Shown: one piece after another, positions 25,926 through 36,009 of the stretch
Layout of the letters: every line of letters starts with the position of its first letter
Position numbering within the stretch: position 1 is the first letter of the stretch
Source of the DNA: Bugula neritina
Lineage: Eukaryota; Bryozoa; Gymnolaemata; Cheilostomatida; Bugulidae
Length of the DNA stretch: 64,000 nt
NCBI GenBank assembly: GCA_964035545.1
Contig: OZ037771.1
Location: forward strand, 14,886,633 to 14,950,632
Direction: 5' to 3'
Notes under the pieces: model-generated
Database searches by the model: none
The model's input: the letters and a program-made list of their open reading frames with translations, nothing else
Told to the model about the DNA's origin: nothing
Position numbers and translations under genes: made by a program

Positions 25926-26282
25926 GTGAATGACAACTGTAAAATTAAAAAAATTCACAAAGCTAAACCTAGGATTTTAATGCTTTAATTACTATCTCAT
26001 GATTGTAAGTGTAATAAATTAAAACAACTCGCAATCAACATAATCTTTCTTGAGTAAAGTATGCAACCAGAAGCACATACACAATTCAAACACAATGCAT
26101 GCAGGCATGCACTTTTAGCATGGAATGTACAGTATTGATTTGACTATATAGTCTCCAGTAAGTTAATTGTGAGAGTAGCTCAATATTATCAAAATATGTA
26201 CGTACATTATAATATTTATTTTATTTGCTAACTTCAAACACATATCAGTCAGTTATATATGGCTTTAAAAAAGCTATAAAAT

Positions 26283-26378
26283 GACCAGATCATCGGCAAA
26301 TAGCATTGCCCATGGGCTGTCCTCGTTTATGTCTTCTGCTAGGACATCCATAATTATGATAAATAGCAGCGGGCTTAG
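26283..26378 (-). mobile_element. Short internal fragment of RTE family A
   Basis: Ninety-six bases matching the catalytic-motif region of the family A LINE (minus strand FADDLVL). It ends at exactly the same LINE base (AGCAGCGGGCTTAG then TGTTGATTTGAC) as the copy at 28155, which marks it as the tail end of another composite unit. Confidence 0.85.
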
Positions 26379-28155
26379 TGTTGATTTGACTATAGTTTTT
26401 ATTCACCTAATCAAAAAGGTAGCTCAAGATCATCAAAGCTTTTAGACGTATTATAATATTCATTTCATGCATCTGCTTTATTTTAAACACGGATCAGTCT
26501 GTTGATGCTATACAATTAAAGCAATTAAATATTTAGTAAATTTTAAATTCATCATTGATAAAAATAGTAGTTTTTTGCAAAATTTAACAATTTGCAAATT
26601 TTTCTAAATATGAAGTTGCTTAAAATTTCTACAAAAATATGTAGCCCATGATGGGGTTTATACTAGTATATAGATTCATATATTACATGGCAAAACATAG
26701 ACGATAATAAAGAACAATGATGAAATTTTTGATCCATTTTTTTCTCTGACTTTTTCAGTCAAGAGTCCTCCGCAGCCACATATATGAATTTCATTTGTTG
26801 GTATTTACTTTTTTTAAATAATGCAAAAAGCTTCTACTTTGCCCATTGCCAACTCTTTTTATGGTTTGTGCATAAAGCGGCAAAACTTGCTGCTTGTCAA
26901 GTTCTGGTCCAACCACCATTTTTAGTTTATATATTAAATTAAATTTCTTAATTTTATTTTGTTGTAAAAATTTGGTTTGTATTTCCTGTTGCTCTTTGGA
27001 GGCAAAACACTCGTTTCTCAGTTGAGCCTCCAAGCTACTGATACCTGACTGCATGCGGTGTTTTAAAGTGCCGTATCTGGTATGCTATCATAAAAGTCAA
27101 TAACTTTAATCTGGTAACTTTTGCATTTTTTCAGCCAGGTTTGTAGCGTGAAAAAAATTTATGCTCGGAAAAGATGGTTTGTTGCTTAAAAAGATGAAAA
27201 AGTTTCATTTAGCATGCCCTATCCACATATTGCAATTTAAATTGATTTTGTTTATATGTTGGTCACCTTTGGTCACCTTTCACCGCCGTGGTCCTGCGCC
27301 GGTGGCGGGTTTTTGCTTGATACCAAGTTCTACCAGGCATCTCCATCGAACTCGATCTTCAGCATCTGCGCCATCTAGATCGAGCCATCTAAGGTCTGAG
27401 TTCATTGTATCACATCATCTTTGCTTTGGTCTACCCCTAGGTCGAACTCCCTCAACTGTCATCTCTGACACTCTCCGGATGTCTTCCTCGCTTTCTCTTC
27501 TTCTAACATGTCCATACCACCGCATTCGTCTTTTCCTCATCGGTCTTTAATTGGCATCACTCTCGCTTCTGCTGTTATTTTCTCATTTGGCTTATGATCC
27601 TCTAAACTGACATTCAAACTGTATCGCAGCATGCGCATCTCACATGTTGACATCTTGTCTGCCAGAGACTTTGTGATGGGCCAAGTCTCATTTCCGTATA
27701 GTAGGGTTGGTCTGATAGCTATTTTGTAAATCAGCACTTTGAGTTTTGTGGGCATTTTCTTGTCACAGAGCACACCAGACAGCTCTCTCCACTTATTCCA
27801 AGCCTTGGATATTCTCAGCTCAACCTCCCTCCGGCAGCCTCCCTCTTGTTGGATTGTTGTGCCCAAGTACTTGAATTTGGAACACTTGGGCGAGCTTTCT
27901 ATAACCTGACTACCATACTTCTTCATCCCGATGTTTTCTTGGTTTCCAACTGCTGGCAGATGCTCGGTTTTTTTCGACTTATCTTCAATCCTGCTGCCTC
28001 TATTTTCTCTCTCCAGATCTCTAACCTTCTTTCTAATCTCTCTCTATTACTGTCGCACAGGACCATATCATCGGCAAATAGCATTGCCCATGGGCTGTCC
28101 TTGTTTAGGTCTTCTGCTAGGACACCATAATTATGATAAATAGCAGCGGGCTTAG
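26379..28155. repeat. Composite tandem repeat (array flank + LINE), unit 1, 1777 bp
   Basis: The unit consists of array-derived flank (26379-27261) joined to the 3' part of RTE family A (27262-28155). It is followed head-to-tail by a second unit starting with the same TGTTGATTTGACTATAG. The equivalent single-copy arrangement sits at 14747-16534. Confidence 0.88.
27262..28155 (-). mobile_element. RTE family A, 3' fragment within composite unit 1
   Basis: Encodes the C-terminal part of the reverse transcriptase from the catalytic region (LFADDMVLCD, intact DD) to the HVRR-type end, with frameshifts near 27540 and 27925. The 3' terminus, with two GTCACCTTTG-type repeats on the plus strand, sits in the same host sequence as in the copies at 15631 and 29040. 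Confidence 0.88.
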
Positions 28156-29944
28156 TGTTGATTTGACTATAGTTTTTATTCACCTAATCAAAAAGGTAGC
28201 TCAAGATCATCAAAGCTTTTAGACGTATTACAATATTCATTTCATGCATCTGCTTTATTTTAAACACGAATTAGTCTGTTGATGCTATACAATTAAAGCA
28301 ATTAAATATTTAGTAAATTTTAAATTCATCATTGATAAAAATAGTAGTTTTTTGCAAAATTTAACAATTTGCAAATTTTTCTAAATATAAATTTGCTTAA
28401 AATTTCTACAAAAATATGTAGCCCATGATGTGGTTTATACTAGTATATAGATTCATATATTACATGGTAAGACATAGACGATAATAAAGAACAATGATGA
28501 AATTTTTGATTCAATTTTTTTCTCTGACTTTTTCAGTCAAGAGCCCTCCGCAGCCACATATATGAATTTCATTTGTTGGTATTTACTTTTTTTAAATAAT
28601 GCAAAAAGCTTCTACTTTGCCCATTGCCAACTCTTTTTATGGTTTGTGCATAAAGCGGCAAAACTTGCTGCCTGTCAATTTCTGGTCCAACCACCATTTT
28701 AAGTTTATATATTAAATTAAATTTCTTAATTTTATTTTGTTGTAAAAATTTGGTTTGTATTTCCTGTTGCTCTCTGGGGGCAAAACACTCGTTTCTCAGT
28801 TGAGCCTCCAAGCTACTGATACCTGACTGCATGCGGTGTTTTAAAGTGCCGTATCTGGTATGCTATCATAAAAGTCAAAAACTTTAATCCGGTAACTTTT
28901 GCATTTTTTCAGCCAGGTTTGTAGCGTGAAAAAAATTTATGCTCGGAAAAGATGGTTTGTTGCTTAAAAAGATGAAAAAGTTTCATTTAGCATGCCCTAT
29001 CCACATATTGCAATTTAAATTGATTTTGTTTATATGTTGGTCACCTTTGGTCACCTTTCACCGCCGTGGTCCTGCGCCGGTGGCGGGTTTTTGCTTGATA
29101 CCAAGTTCTACCAGGCATCTCCATCGAACTCGATCTTCAGCATCTGCGCCATCTAGATCGAGCCATCTAAGGTCTGAGTTCATTGTATCACATCATCTTT
29201 GCTTTGGTCTACCCCTAGGTCGAACTCCCTCAACTGTCATCTCTGACACTCTCCGGATGTCTTCCTCGCTTTCTCTTCTTCTAACATGTCCATACCACTG
29301 CATTCGTCTTTTCCTCATCGGTCTTTAATTGGCATCAATCTCGCTTCTGCTGTTATTTCCTCATTTGGCTTATGATCCTCTAAACTGACATTCAAACTGT
29401 ATCGCAGCATGCGCATCTCACATGATGACATCATGTCTGCCAGAGATTTTGTGATGGGCCAAGTCTCATTTCCGTATAGTAGGGTTGGTCTGATAGCTAT
29501 TTTGTAAATCAGCACTTTGAGTTTTGTGGGCATTTTCTTGTCACAGAGCACACCAGACAGCTCTCTCCACTTATTCCAAGCCTTGGATATTCTCAGCTCA
29601 ACCTCCCTCCGGCAGCCTCCCTCTTGTTGGATTGTTGTGCCCAAGTACTTGAATTTGGAACACTTGGGCGGGCTTTCTATAACCTGACTACCATACTTCT
29701 TCATCCCGATGTTTTCTTAGTTTCCAACTGCTGGCAGATGCTCGGTTTTTTTCGACTTATCTTCAATCCTGCTGCCTCTATTTTCTCTCTCCAGATCTCT
29801 AACCTTCTTTCTAATCTCTCTCTATTACTGTCGCACAGGACCAGATCATCGGCAAATAGCATTGCCCATGAGCTGTCCTCGTTTATGTATTCTGCTAGGA
29901 CATCCATAATTATGATAAATAGCAGCGGGCTTAGCGCCGATCCC
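28156..29944. repeat. Composite tandem repeat, unit 2
   Basis: Near-identical to 26379-28155. Here the LINE continues past the point at which the previous copies break (GGGCTTAGCGCCGATCC instead of GGGCTTAGTGTTG), so this is the 3'-most unit, joined to the longer LINE. Confidence 0.85.
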
Positions 29945-30565
29945 TGATGTAATCCGACTTCGATTTGGATTTTGCTTGTCAACCCAGAGTCTGTCCTAAC
30001 ACTAGTGCTGCAATCTTCGTACATGTCCTTTATGATGTTGATGTACTGCTCTGGGACCATTCGTTTCCGTAGGCAGTGCCATATTAACTCACGTGGTATA
30101 GTGTCGTAGGCTTTTTCATGGTCCACGAACACCATATGGAGCTCTTTGTTGTGCTCTCTGTGCTTTTCTTGCAGTATTCGGAGGCAGAACATGGGTTCTG
30201 TGGTTGATTTCCCTTTCTGAAATCCATACTGATTTTGCTTGATTGTAACTAATTCTCTGATTTTCTGTTCAATGATCCTCTCTAATAGTTTGAGGCAGTG
30301 GCTTAGCAGTTTTATCCCCCTGTAGTTTCCACAGTCTAGTGGGTCTCCTTTCTGTTTATATATTGGTGTTATCGTGCTCTTTCTCTCCAGTCTGGTGGTA
30401 TCCTTTCGGAGATGATATTGTTCAAACACGCTGTCATCCATGTAGTTCCTCTCTCTTTCAGCAACTTAATGATGTCAATTGGTAGCTGGTCTGGCCCTGT
30501 GGCTTTGTTAGCTTTCATATTTCCTATCTGGGTGTTGACTTCATCTTCATGGATTTCCGGTATTG
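29040..30565 (-). mobile_element. RTE family A, longest copy (5'-truncated)
   Basis: The minus-strand reverse transcriptase runs from HEDEVNTQIGNMKANKATGP through VFVDHEKAYDT and VGLHQGSALSPLLF to an intact LFADDLVLCD. A two-base insertion near 30380 and a stop near 29718 break the frame. Compared with the 15.6-kb copy it extends about 45 bp further 5' and is not fused to family B. The 3' terminus lies in the same flanking sequence as the other copies, so all derive from one insertion. Confidence 0.88.
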
Positions 30566-31019
30566 TTATATGTTATATGTTAATTATATATATATATTGT
30601 TATATGTTAAATAAACATTATGCAGTTTTTTGTAATAGATTTTCAAGTCTATTCATCCTGTGCCAACAAATTGTAGCCTTTTTCTAACTGGCATTCAGAT
30701 GTGAGGGTATTTTATTTACCTGCTTTTAAGTTGCTTCTTTTGTCCTTCTTGAATATCTAACTGGATTTTTTATCATTTTCCACCAACACAGGCAACAAAA
30801 AATGCTGCCTTTTGTATATAGTTATTACACTGGGTTAATTCAAGAATATATGATTATATTACAACAACAAGGTTAGCGCATATTTTGAAAAAATCATGCA
30901 TATATACTGCTTTCAGATGTTTGTATTTCAGTGACTTGGATATTGATGAAAATCATTGGTGAAGGCGGAATTCTCAAAGCTTCTATGGTCACATTAGTGT
31001 TGTCTTGAATATAAAAGAA
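30566..31019. other. Short spacer, no gene recognised
   Basis: Contains a small ATATGTT-type repeat near 30565-30610. A TATATA at about 30900 followed some 29 bp later by TCAGTG might be a relic core promoter of the adjacent pseudogene; this is weak. Confidence 0.4.
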
Positions 31020-32934
31020 ATGGCACAACGATAGGAAAGCTGGCAGAAGTATCATTTGTGTGTAAGTGCAATAAAGTATATATATATATAGCTTGAAAAT
31101 AAAGTAAATTTACTGTCAATATAACAAATACAAGAACACTAAATTTTCTGAGATGCTTTGAAGACAGAACTCGAATTACTGAGTTTTATGTGTTGCAAGA
31201 AAACCAGCGACAATTTGTAAGTAATAAACTTTTACACTAATTTTTGACTATGGTAAATTTTGACTGTATAAGTTAAAAAAAGTTTAATTCTGTTTTTTAA
31301 AGCTTTTTGATAGAAAACTATGGTTGTTGCTTAAATAGTTTTATACTAAAAGAAGGTACATATAGCTAAAACTAAAAAAGGTTTAAATTATATGTTCTTT
31401 AATATTACTTCTATTGATAATTGTTGCTGTTTCTTTGCTCTATTACCATATAGAAAAAAAGTCATCACTCACTTTTTTAGCTAAATAAATCATCTATAAG
31501 TAGCATGTCAAAGGACTATAAAGAATAAATTAAACCAATGCCTAATTATTGCTATAAGGTGCGTATTTTTAACATTTTATTTTAATTTGTAGGTGCGCTT
31601 CTAGTTGTAGATCTTATACAAGAAGGTTTGGCTGATTGTAAAATATCTTCATTTGTTATACTTGTAGCTATAATACGGTAGAGCATTGAAACTCTTAAAG
31701 TTTATTCTTACTTTTAGATTAGTACAACGGTTTAAATCGAGTATGATTTTTCATGATGGTTTTGTGAGTTGTTATATAAACAATGCGGTTTTTTTCAACT
31801 CAGTATGCTGCAGGAAAACAACAGTATTCTGCTATAAGCTAATGACTTTATTTAAATGCATAAACATACTTTTGTTTTAGTACAAAATTGTGTGCACGCT
31901 GTTCCATGTTATGACATAAAAGAAGAAGGCTGCATTGAATGGAAGAAAGATGTTTGCACGAAAGAAAGTTTTGTCTTAATACTTCTACTGATGCAGTGAA
32001 AGCTTAAGTGCTCAAGAATGTGAGTAATATATAGCAGATAAATGTTTTGTTTTAAGACTATGCTCTTTATTTCCTGTTATTCTTTAAGCTAGCATTAGTA
32101 GTTTCTACACAAATTACTGGTCTAAGTTGGGAAAACATTTTGAGCCTATACCAACTATATTTGGGATAAAAGCTTTTGCTTTCCAAGCAGCATTTTATAT
32201 GACACAATTTGAAAATATAAATTCAAACATAGCTGCACCAGTTACTGCTGTACTCACAACAAGTGGAGCTGACAGTATGGTATGTTTTCACTGTTTCACT
32301 GACCTTGCATCAAGTGCAAAATGTTCGCCTACATGTGGCACTGGTACTGGTAAAAATGGTCCTGGCAGACTGGAGTGTGAATCCAGATTTTTTTCTTTCT
32401 AGTTAGGCATCAACTCACTGCATTAAAAATAAAGAGGACTAGCTATTATTAATGTTTTTACTTTGAAACTAAGATATTTCCCCAAAATTTAATATTATTG
32501 TAGGCATGTCCAACACCAGCACAGGCAGCAAACAAGTGCACGTGGGGAACATATAGCTCATGTATGGCAGGCGCTTGAGTCAATGTCAACAAAATTGCCA
32601 TTGGAGTTTAAGGCTAAACAAATGTGTGTGCAACTGAGTGTTCGGCATAAGCCTCATTCTACCTGTCCTGGATCTGTCACAAGAAGTTCAACCTGCTAAA
32701 CGGTAAAATTACCACTTTGATGATTTCTGGTAAATTATTGAATTCAGCTTGATTTGTACAAAATATTAATATGATTAAAGCTATAGAACAATTTTCATAG
32801 TTGAAATTCTTCACATTATAATTTGTTGCAGATTTGCCAAATCTATAGAAGTACGGTAGAGGTAGAGGTAGAAGTAAATGGAAATGTGTTAAAGGTAGAA
32901 AAAGACACAACTATAACAGAATAGGAGCAGTTCA
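31020..32934 (+). pseudogene. Decayed first copy of the TSR/basic-tail secreted protein family
   Basis: All exons of the 37.3-kb gene can be recognised, but the gene is broken. Exon 1 (31020-31061) has an ATG one base out of frame with the signal sequence. Exon 2 (31593-31637) is clean and encodes ALLVVDLIQEGLAD. Exon 3 (31881-32019) keeps the first four cysteines, then shifts frame and meets stops. Exons 4 and 5 form one continuous frame (32099-32401) with CSPTCGTGTG but a shortened Thr-rich linker and lost cysteines. Exon 6 (32504-32702) has the TSR start ACPTPAQAANKCTWG followed by stops, and is one base longer than in the intact gene. Exon 7 (32832 on) retains a YGRGRGRSKWK-type basic run, out of frame. 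Splice signals survive mostly in place. A short regulatory RNA role cannot be excluded. Confidence 0.82.
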
Positions 32935-34260
32935 TTTACCCTCACTACCCATCTTAATTTTACTGAAATAGATTAATGCACTATGACTATAATTATATCT
33001 GAAACACTATAATAATTTAGCTAATTATTTTGAACTGTAGCCCCAAAGTTAAATGCTAAACAGATTTTCTTTGAAACTACTTCAAATAATATTCTAAGTG
33101 CTTTTCAAACAAGACAAAGTTTGTTTACTATTTTTATCTTTTGTAATTTACCAATCACTTTATAAAAACATATAATTATGATTATTATTAGTCTTTAGGT
33201 TAACTGCAATTTGAAATTTAATAGCTTTAGCATATTATACTTGTCTCAATAGGTTTATAGTAAATTAAAACATAATGCAAACAATAAAAATTTTTGCTAT
33301 GCCTATATTATTAAAAACAGCAAATAAAAACTATTCAAATCAGGGTGTGTAAAGTACAGAAAGTTGAGAGAGTTTATTCACATCTGATAGTTTTAAAAGT
33401 GGTTTGTGATAGTTTGCCAAAATAATATCCTTTGCAGGATGCCTGCTGAAAAAAAGTTTATCCTCAGAATTGAAAACCTGAGCCACAAATTTATTTAGTA
33501 ATAATTTAATTAGAAATAGCTACCGCAATTATGAATTTTTTTAAATGAGTCATATGCATACACATAGACACATGAAAGCAATTTTCAAATATAGAAAAAT
33601 TAGTTATAGCAAATAAAGTTGTATCTTCAAAAACTGTATAAAATAGATACTTTTGAATCTACCAAAGCCATAATATCTTTTTGAAGTTGAAGCAAATATT
33701 TTGCGTTCCTTGTTTAAAGAAAAAACAGTATAAGCTAGTACAATTATGAGCAAAATTTCAATCTTTAGCATTGTTCGAGACAACTACTGAAATATTTATC
33801 ACTTGTAATGTGCTATAGTCCGGTGGAAATATTGGGAAATGTAAATAATGTGAACATATAGCCAATGGCAATAAATAACTATGAGTAATGCAATGTCTGT
33901 TTTGTGAGGTATAAGGTAAAACAACTCCCAATGCCTTTAAAATGAAATCATTTTGCCACAGTGCATACCAAATGTAGCCGTAAAACAGCAATAGAAATGG
34001 AAGCTTCAGCAAATGAAAATTGTATTTACATATTTGATCTGACTACCATCACTTTTCACCAACCTACAGAACACCCTTTATAATAAATAAAAGATAAATC
34101 TTCCTACTTACTGAAAAATTTCTAATTATTTTCTCATCTAAGTTATGAGAAATTACAATATCCCAACAACTCCAAAAATAGTGCACAGAATATGTATTTT
34201 GACTTTTCAAATATGTTCTTAAAGGAGTTGTCCCGCTAATGCTTGGACATAAAAGATAGT
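32935..34260. repeat. Downstream flank homologous to that of the other gene copies
   Basis: Parts of 33600-34000 match 44320-44640 (for example CAAAGCCATAA followed by GAAGTTGAAGCA). The stretch 34090-34250 matches 46845-47040 and 53725-53930 (CAACAACTCC, then GCTAATGCTTG). No gene is seen. The homology shows that gene and flank were duplicated together. Confidence 0.6.
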
Positions 34261-34262
34261 GA

Positions 34263-34365
<103 letters not shown>

Positions 34366-34366
34366 A

Positions 34367-34413
34367 TCTGTGGACAGCAGCTGTTTCGGGATTTGTCCCC
34401 TCATCAGCACAGA
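34367..34413 (-). ncRNA. Hammerhead ribozyme, short stem III (type I), apparently intact
   Basis: Read on the minus strand from 34413 to 34367, every part of a hammerhead is present. Stem I is TCTGTG paired with CACAGA (six perfect pairs). Then come the core CTGATGA, stem II GGGG/TCCC around loop ACAAA, the core GAAA, and a four-pair stem III ACAG/CTGT closed by a three-base loop CTG. A GTC cleavage triplet precedes the 3' strand of stem I, so self-cleavage would fall between 34373 and 34372. This minimal form with a tiny stem III is known from Penelope-like elements and from animal retrozymes. Penelope-type coding sequence lies within 1-3 kb. No core position is missing. Confidence 0.88.
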
Positions 34414-34638
34414 ACAGAGTACCATGGCCCACACCTTCGCAATAGTAGAAACTTATACTTTTATTAAAGCATATTTAAAAAGTGTGTAAACCCAAGCCAT
34501 AGTGCTCAAGTGACTCTAGGGGTCACCTAGGAGTCACGAGCCTTGCAAAATGCTAGCAGCTTGAGTTTGTGACCATGGTTAAAGTGCTCAATCACCTAAT
34601 GTCATTGCTGAGCATTAAATGAGAGCATAATATTTCAA

Positions 34639-34685
34639 TCTGTGTACATTAGCTGTTTTAGGATTTGTCCCCTCATCATCACAGA
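34639..34685 (-). ncRNA. Degenerate second hammerhead ribozyme copy
   Basis: Same 47-base length and the same perfect stem I (TCTGTG/CACAGA) as the motif at 34367, exactly 272 bp away on the same strand. Core changes make it probably inactive: CTGATGA has become ATGATGA, GAAA has become AAAA, and the cleavage triplet GTC is GTA. Flanking sequence just 5' of the motif (minus strand) is also shared (ATGGTACTC). The pair therefore looks like two copies of a repeat unit of about 272 bp. Confidence 0.8.
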
Positions 34686-34692
34686 CTGGAGT

Positions 34693-34755
34693 ACCATTTC
34701 TTGATTAAGTAATAAAACAACAATATTTCTCGTATACTTATTCATAATATATATA
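34693..34755 (+). repeat. Inverted repeat arm, partner at 35100-35168
   Basis: TTGATTAAGTAATAAAACAA and following bases to TTCATAATATAT are mirrored, with small changes, by ATTATGAATAAATATACAAG to TTTATTAAGCAAAG at 35114-35167. The microsatellite block lies between the arms. Confidence 0.75.
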
Positions 34756-34864
34756 TGTATATATATATATATATATATACGTGTATATATACATATATAT
34801 ATATATGTAAAGGAGGTCTTTGGTTAATGATTGGTAGAAATTGCATATGTCAAAAGTAATAAAT

Positions 34865-34905
34865 GACTTACTTATATATATACATACAAATATATATATA
34901 CATAC

Positions 34906-34997
<92 letters not shown>

Positions 34998-35074
34998 TTA
35001 TACACACACACACACACGCACACACGCACACACACACACACACGCACACATACACGCACACGCACACGCACACG

Positions 35075-35112
<38 letters not shown>
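34865..35112 (+). repeat. Compound microsatellite (TA)n-(CA)n-(TA)n
   Basis: TA-rich tract with ATAC interruptions from 34871, then CA with CGCACA variants from about 35003 to 35097, then TA again. Open frames across it are repeats only. Confidence 0.95.
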
Positions 35113-35115
<3 letters not shown>

Positions 35116-35164
35116 TATGAATAAATATACAAGAAACATTGTTGTTTTTTATTACTTTATTAAG

Positions 35165-35370
35165 CAAAGTAATTAAGACATATTTCGGACACCACTGGCT
35201 AAAATACACAAATTGAAATGTGGAAATGGTATAGAGAAGCTACAAATGAGACTAATAATTTTAACATATTAGACACTGCATCATATCAACTTGCTAAATA
35301 CCTGGCAAAAATGCTAAAACCACTTTGTGGATCTGAATGTAATATCAAATCAACTGATAGTTTTTTTACA
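35165..35370 (+). mobile_element. Penelope-like element RT, N-terminal fragment
   Basis: Plus-strand frames read FRTPLAKIHK and, after a frameshift, ASYQLAKYLAKMLKPLCGSE followed by CNIKSTDSF. This matches the fingers region of Penelope-type reverse transcriptases, in which a PKIHK-like motif precedes a YxLAKYLAKxLKPL helix. The fragment is cut by a TG-rich microsatellite at about 35371. It faces the opposite way to the larger fragment at 36010-37100, so two separate copies or an inversion are involved. Confidence 0.75.
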
Positions 35371-35411
35371 TATGTGTGTGTGTGTATGTGTGCGTGCGTG
35401 CGTGCGTGTTA
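35371..35411 (+). repeat. TG/CGTG microsatellite
   Basis: TGTG repeats grading into GCGTGCGTGC. Confidence 0.9.
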
Positions 35412-36009
35412 TTTCATCATAATATAATGTTTTACAACTAGCATAAGTTACAAGAGCAGACAAACAATTAGAACGGAAACATAGTAACAAATAACAGTAT
35501 ATAAAAAATAAAGCTGTCGGAAGTGATGATAAGGCCCAGTGCGAAATAGCATGGCATATATACAACAACTAGATGTTCCAGCAAATCATCAACTGATATC
35601 GTTTGATGTCGTTTCTTTTTTACTTTTGTACCATTTGATTACACATTTTTAGCGATCATAAATGATATTTATGAAAAACAACAAATCCAAACAACCCTAC
35701 TAAAGAAGACAATAATAAACTTATATACTCAACTTTTGCACTAAACAGTAACAAGAACAGTAAATGATAAAAATTCAAAAGTTATTACGTTCTGTTGAAT
35801 ACTATATGCATGACACAAAATATAGCGAGTGGGTGCAGTTATTTCAAGTTATTTAAACTTAAGGAGATAGCCTTGTTTTTTATACTACATGAGTCAAAAA
35901 TTATATTGATTTCTTTGCATAAATAATAAATTAGAGTTGACAAAATATAGATATCTGAATATAAAAACAACATGGATTAGTGAAAAGTGTGTGGAAGTTG
36001 AGTAGTGTG
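35412..36009. other. No gene recognised
   Basis: AT-rich sequence, possibly the 3' non-coding part of the neighbouring minus-strand Penelope-like element; nothing definite is seen. Confidence 0.4.

Larger units (their letters stand above)
9000..26282 (+). repeat. Tandem array of 2.5-2.8 kb non-coding units (macrosatellite)
   Basis: The same ordered sequence blocks recur in one orientation. A block with GGAGCTCAGCTTAAAAATAA occurs at about 11289, 20346 and 23142 and, diverged, near 14095. A block with AACATAGATCAGCTTCTGC occurs at 11588, 20641 and, with one change, 23441, with diverged forms at 14385 and 18110. A block with AGCAACATTGCTTTGGTAAC occurs near 12980, 19588, 22043 and, with one change, 24837, with a diverged form near 9310. 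Clean spacings are 2795-2800 bp. I see no conserved open frame across units, so they appear non-coding. A further diverged copy lies outside the array at 41580-42240. Confidence 0.85.

Noticed and set aside
34738-35209. Tyr-Ile and His-Thr repeat frames on both strands
   Set aside because: Products of TA and CA microsatellites with no other sequence content.
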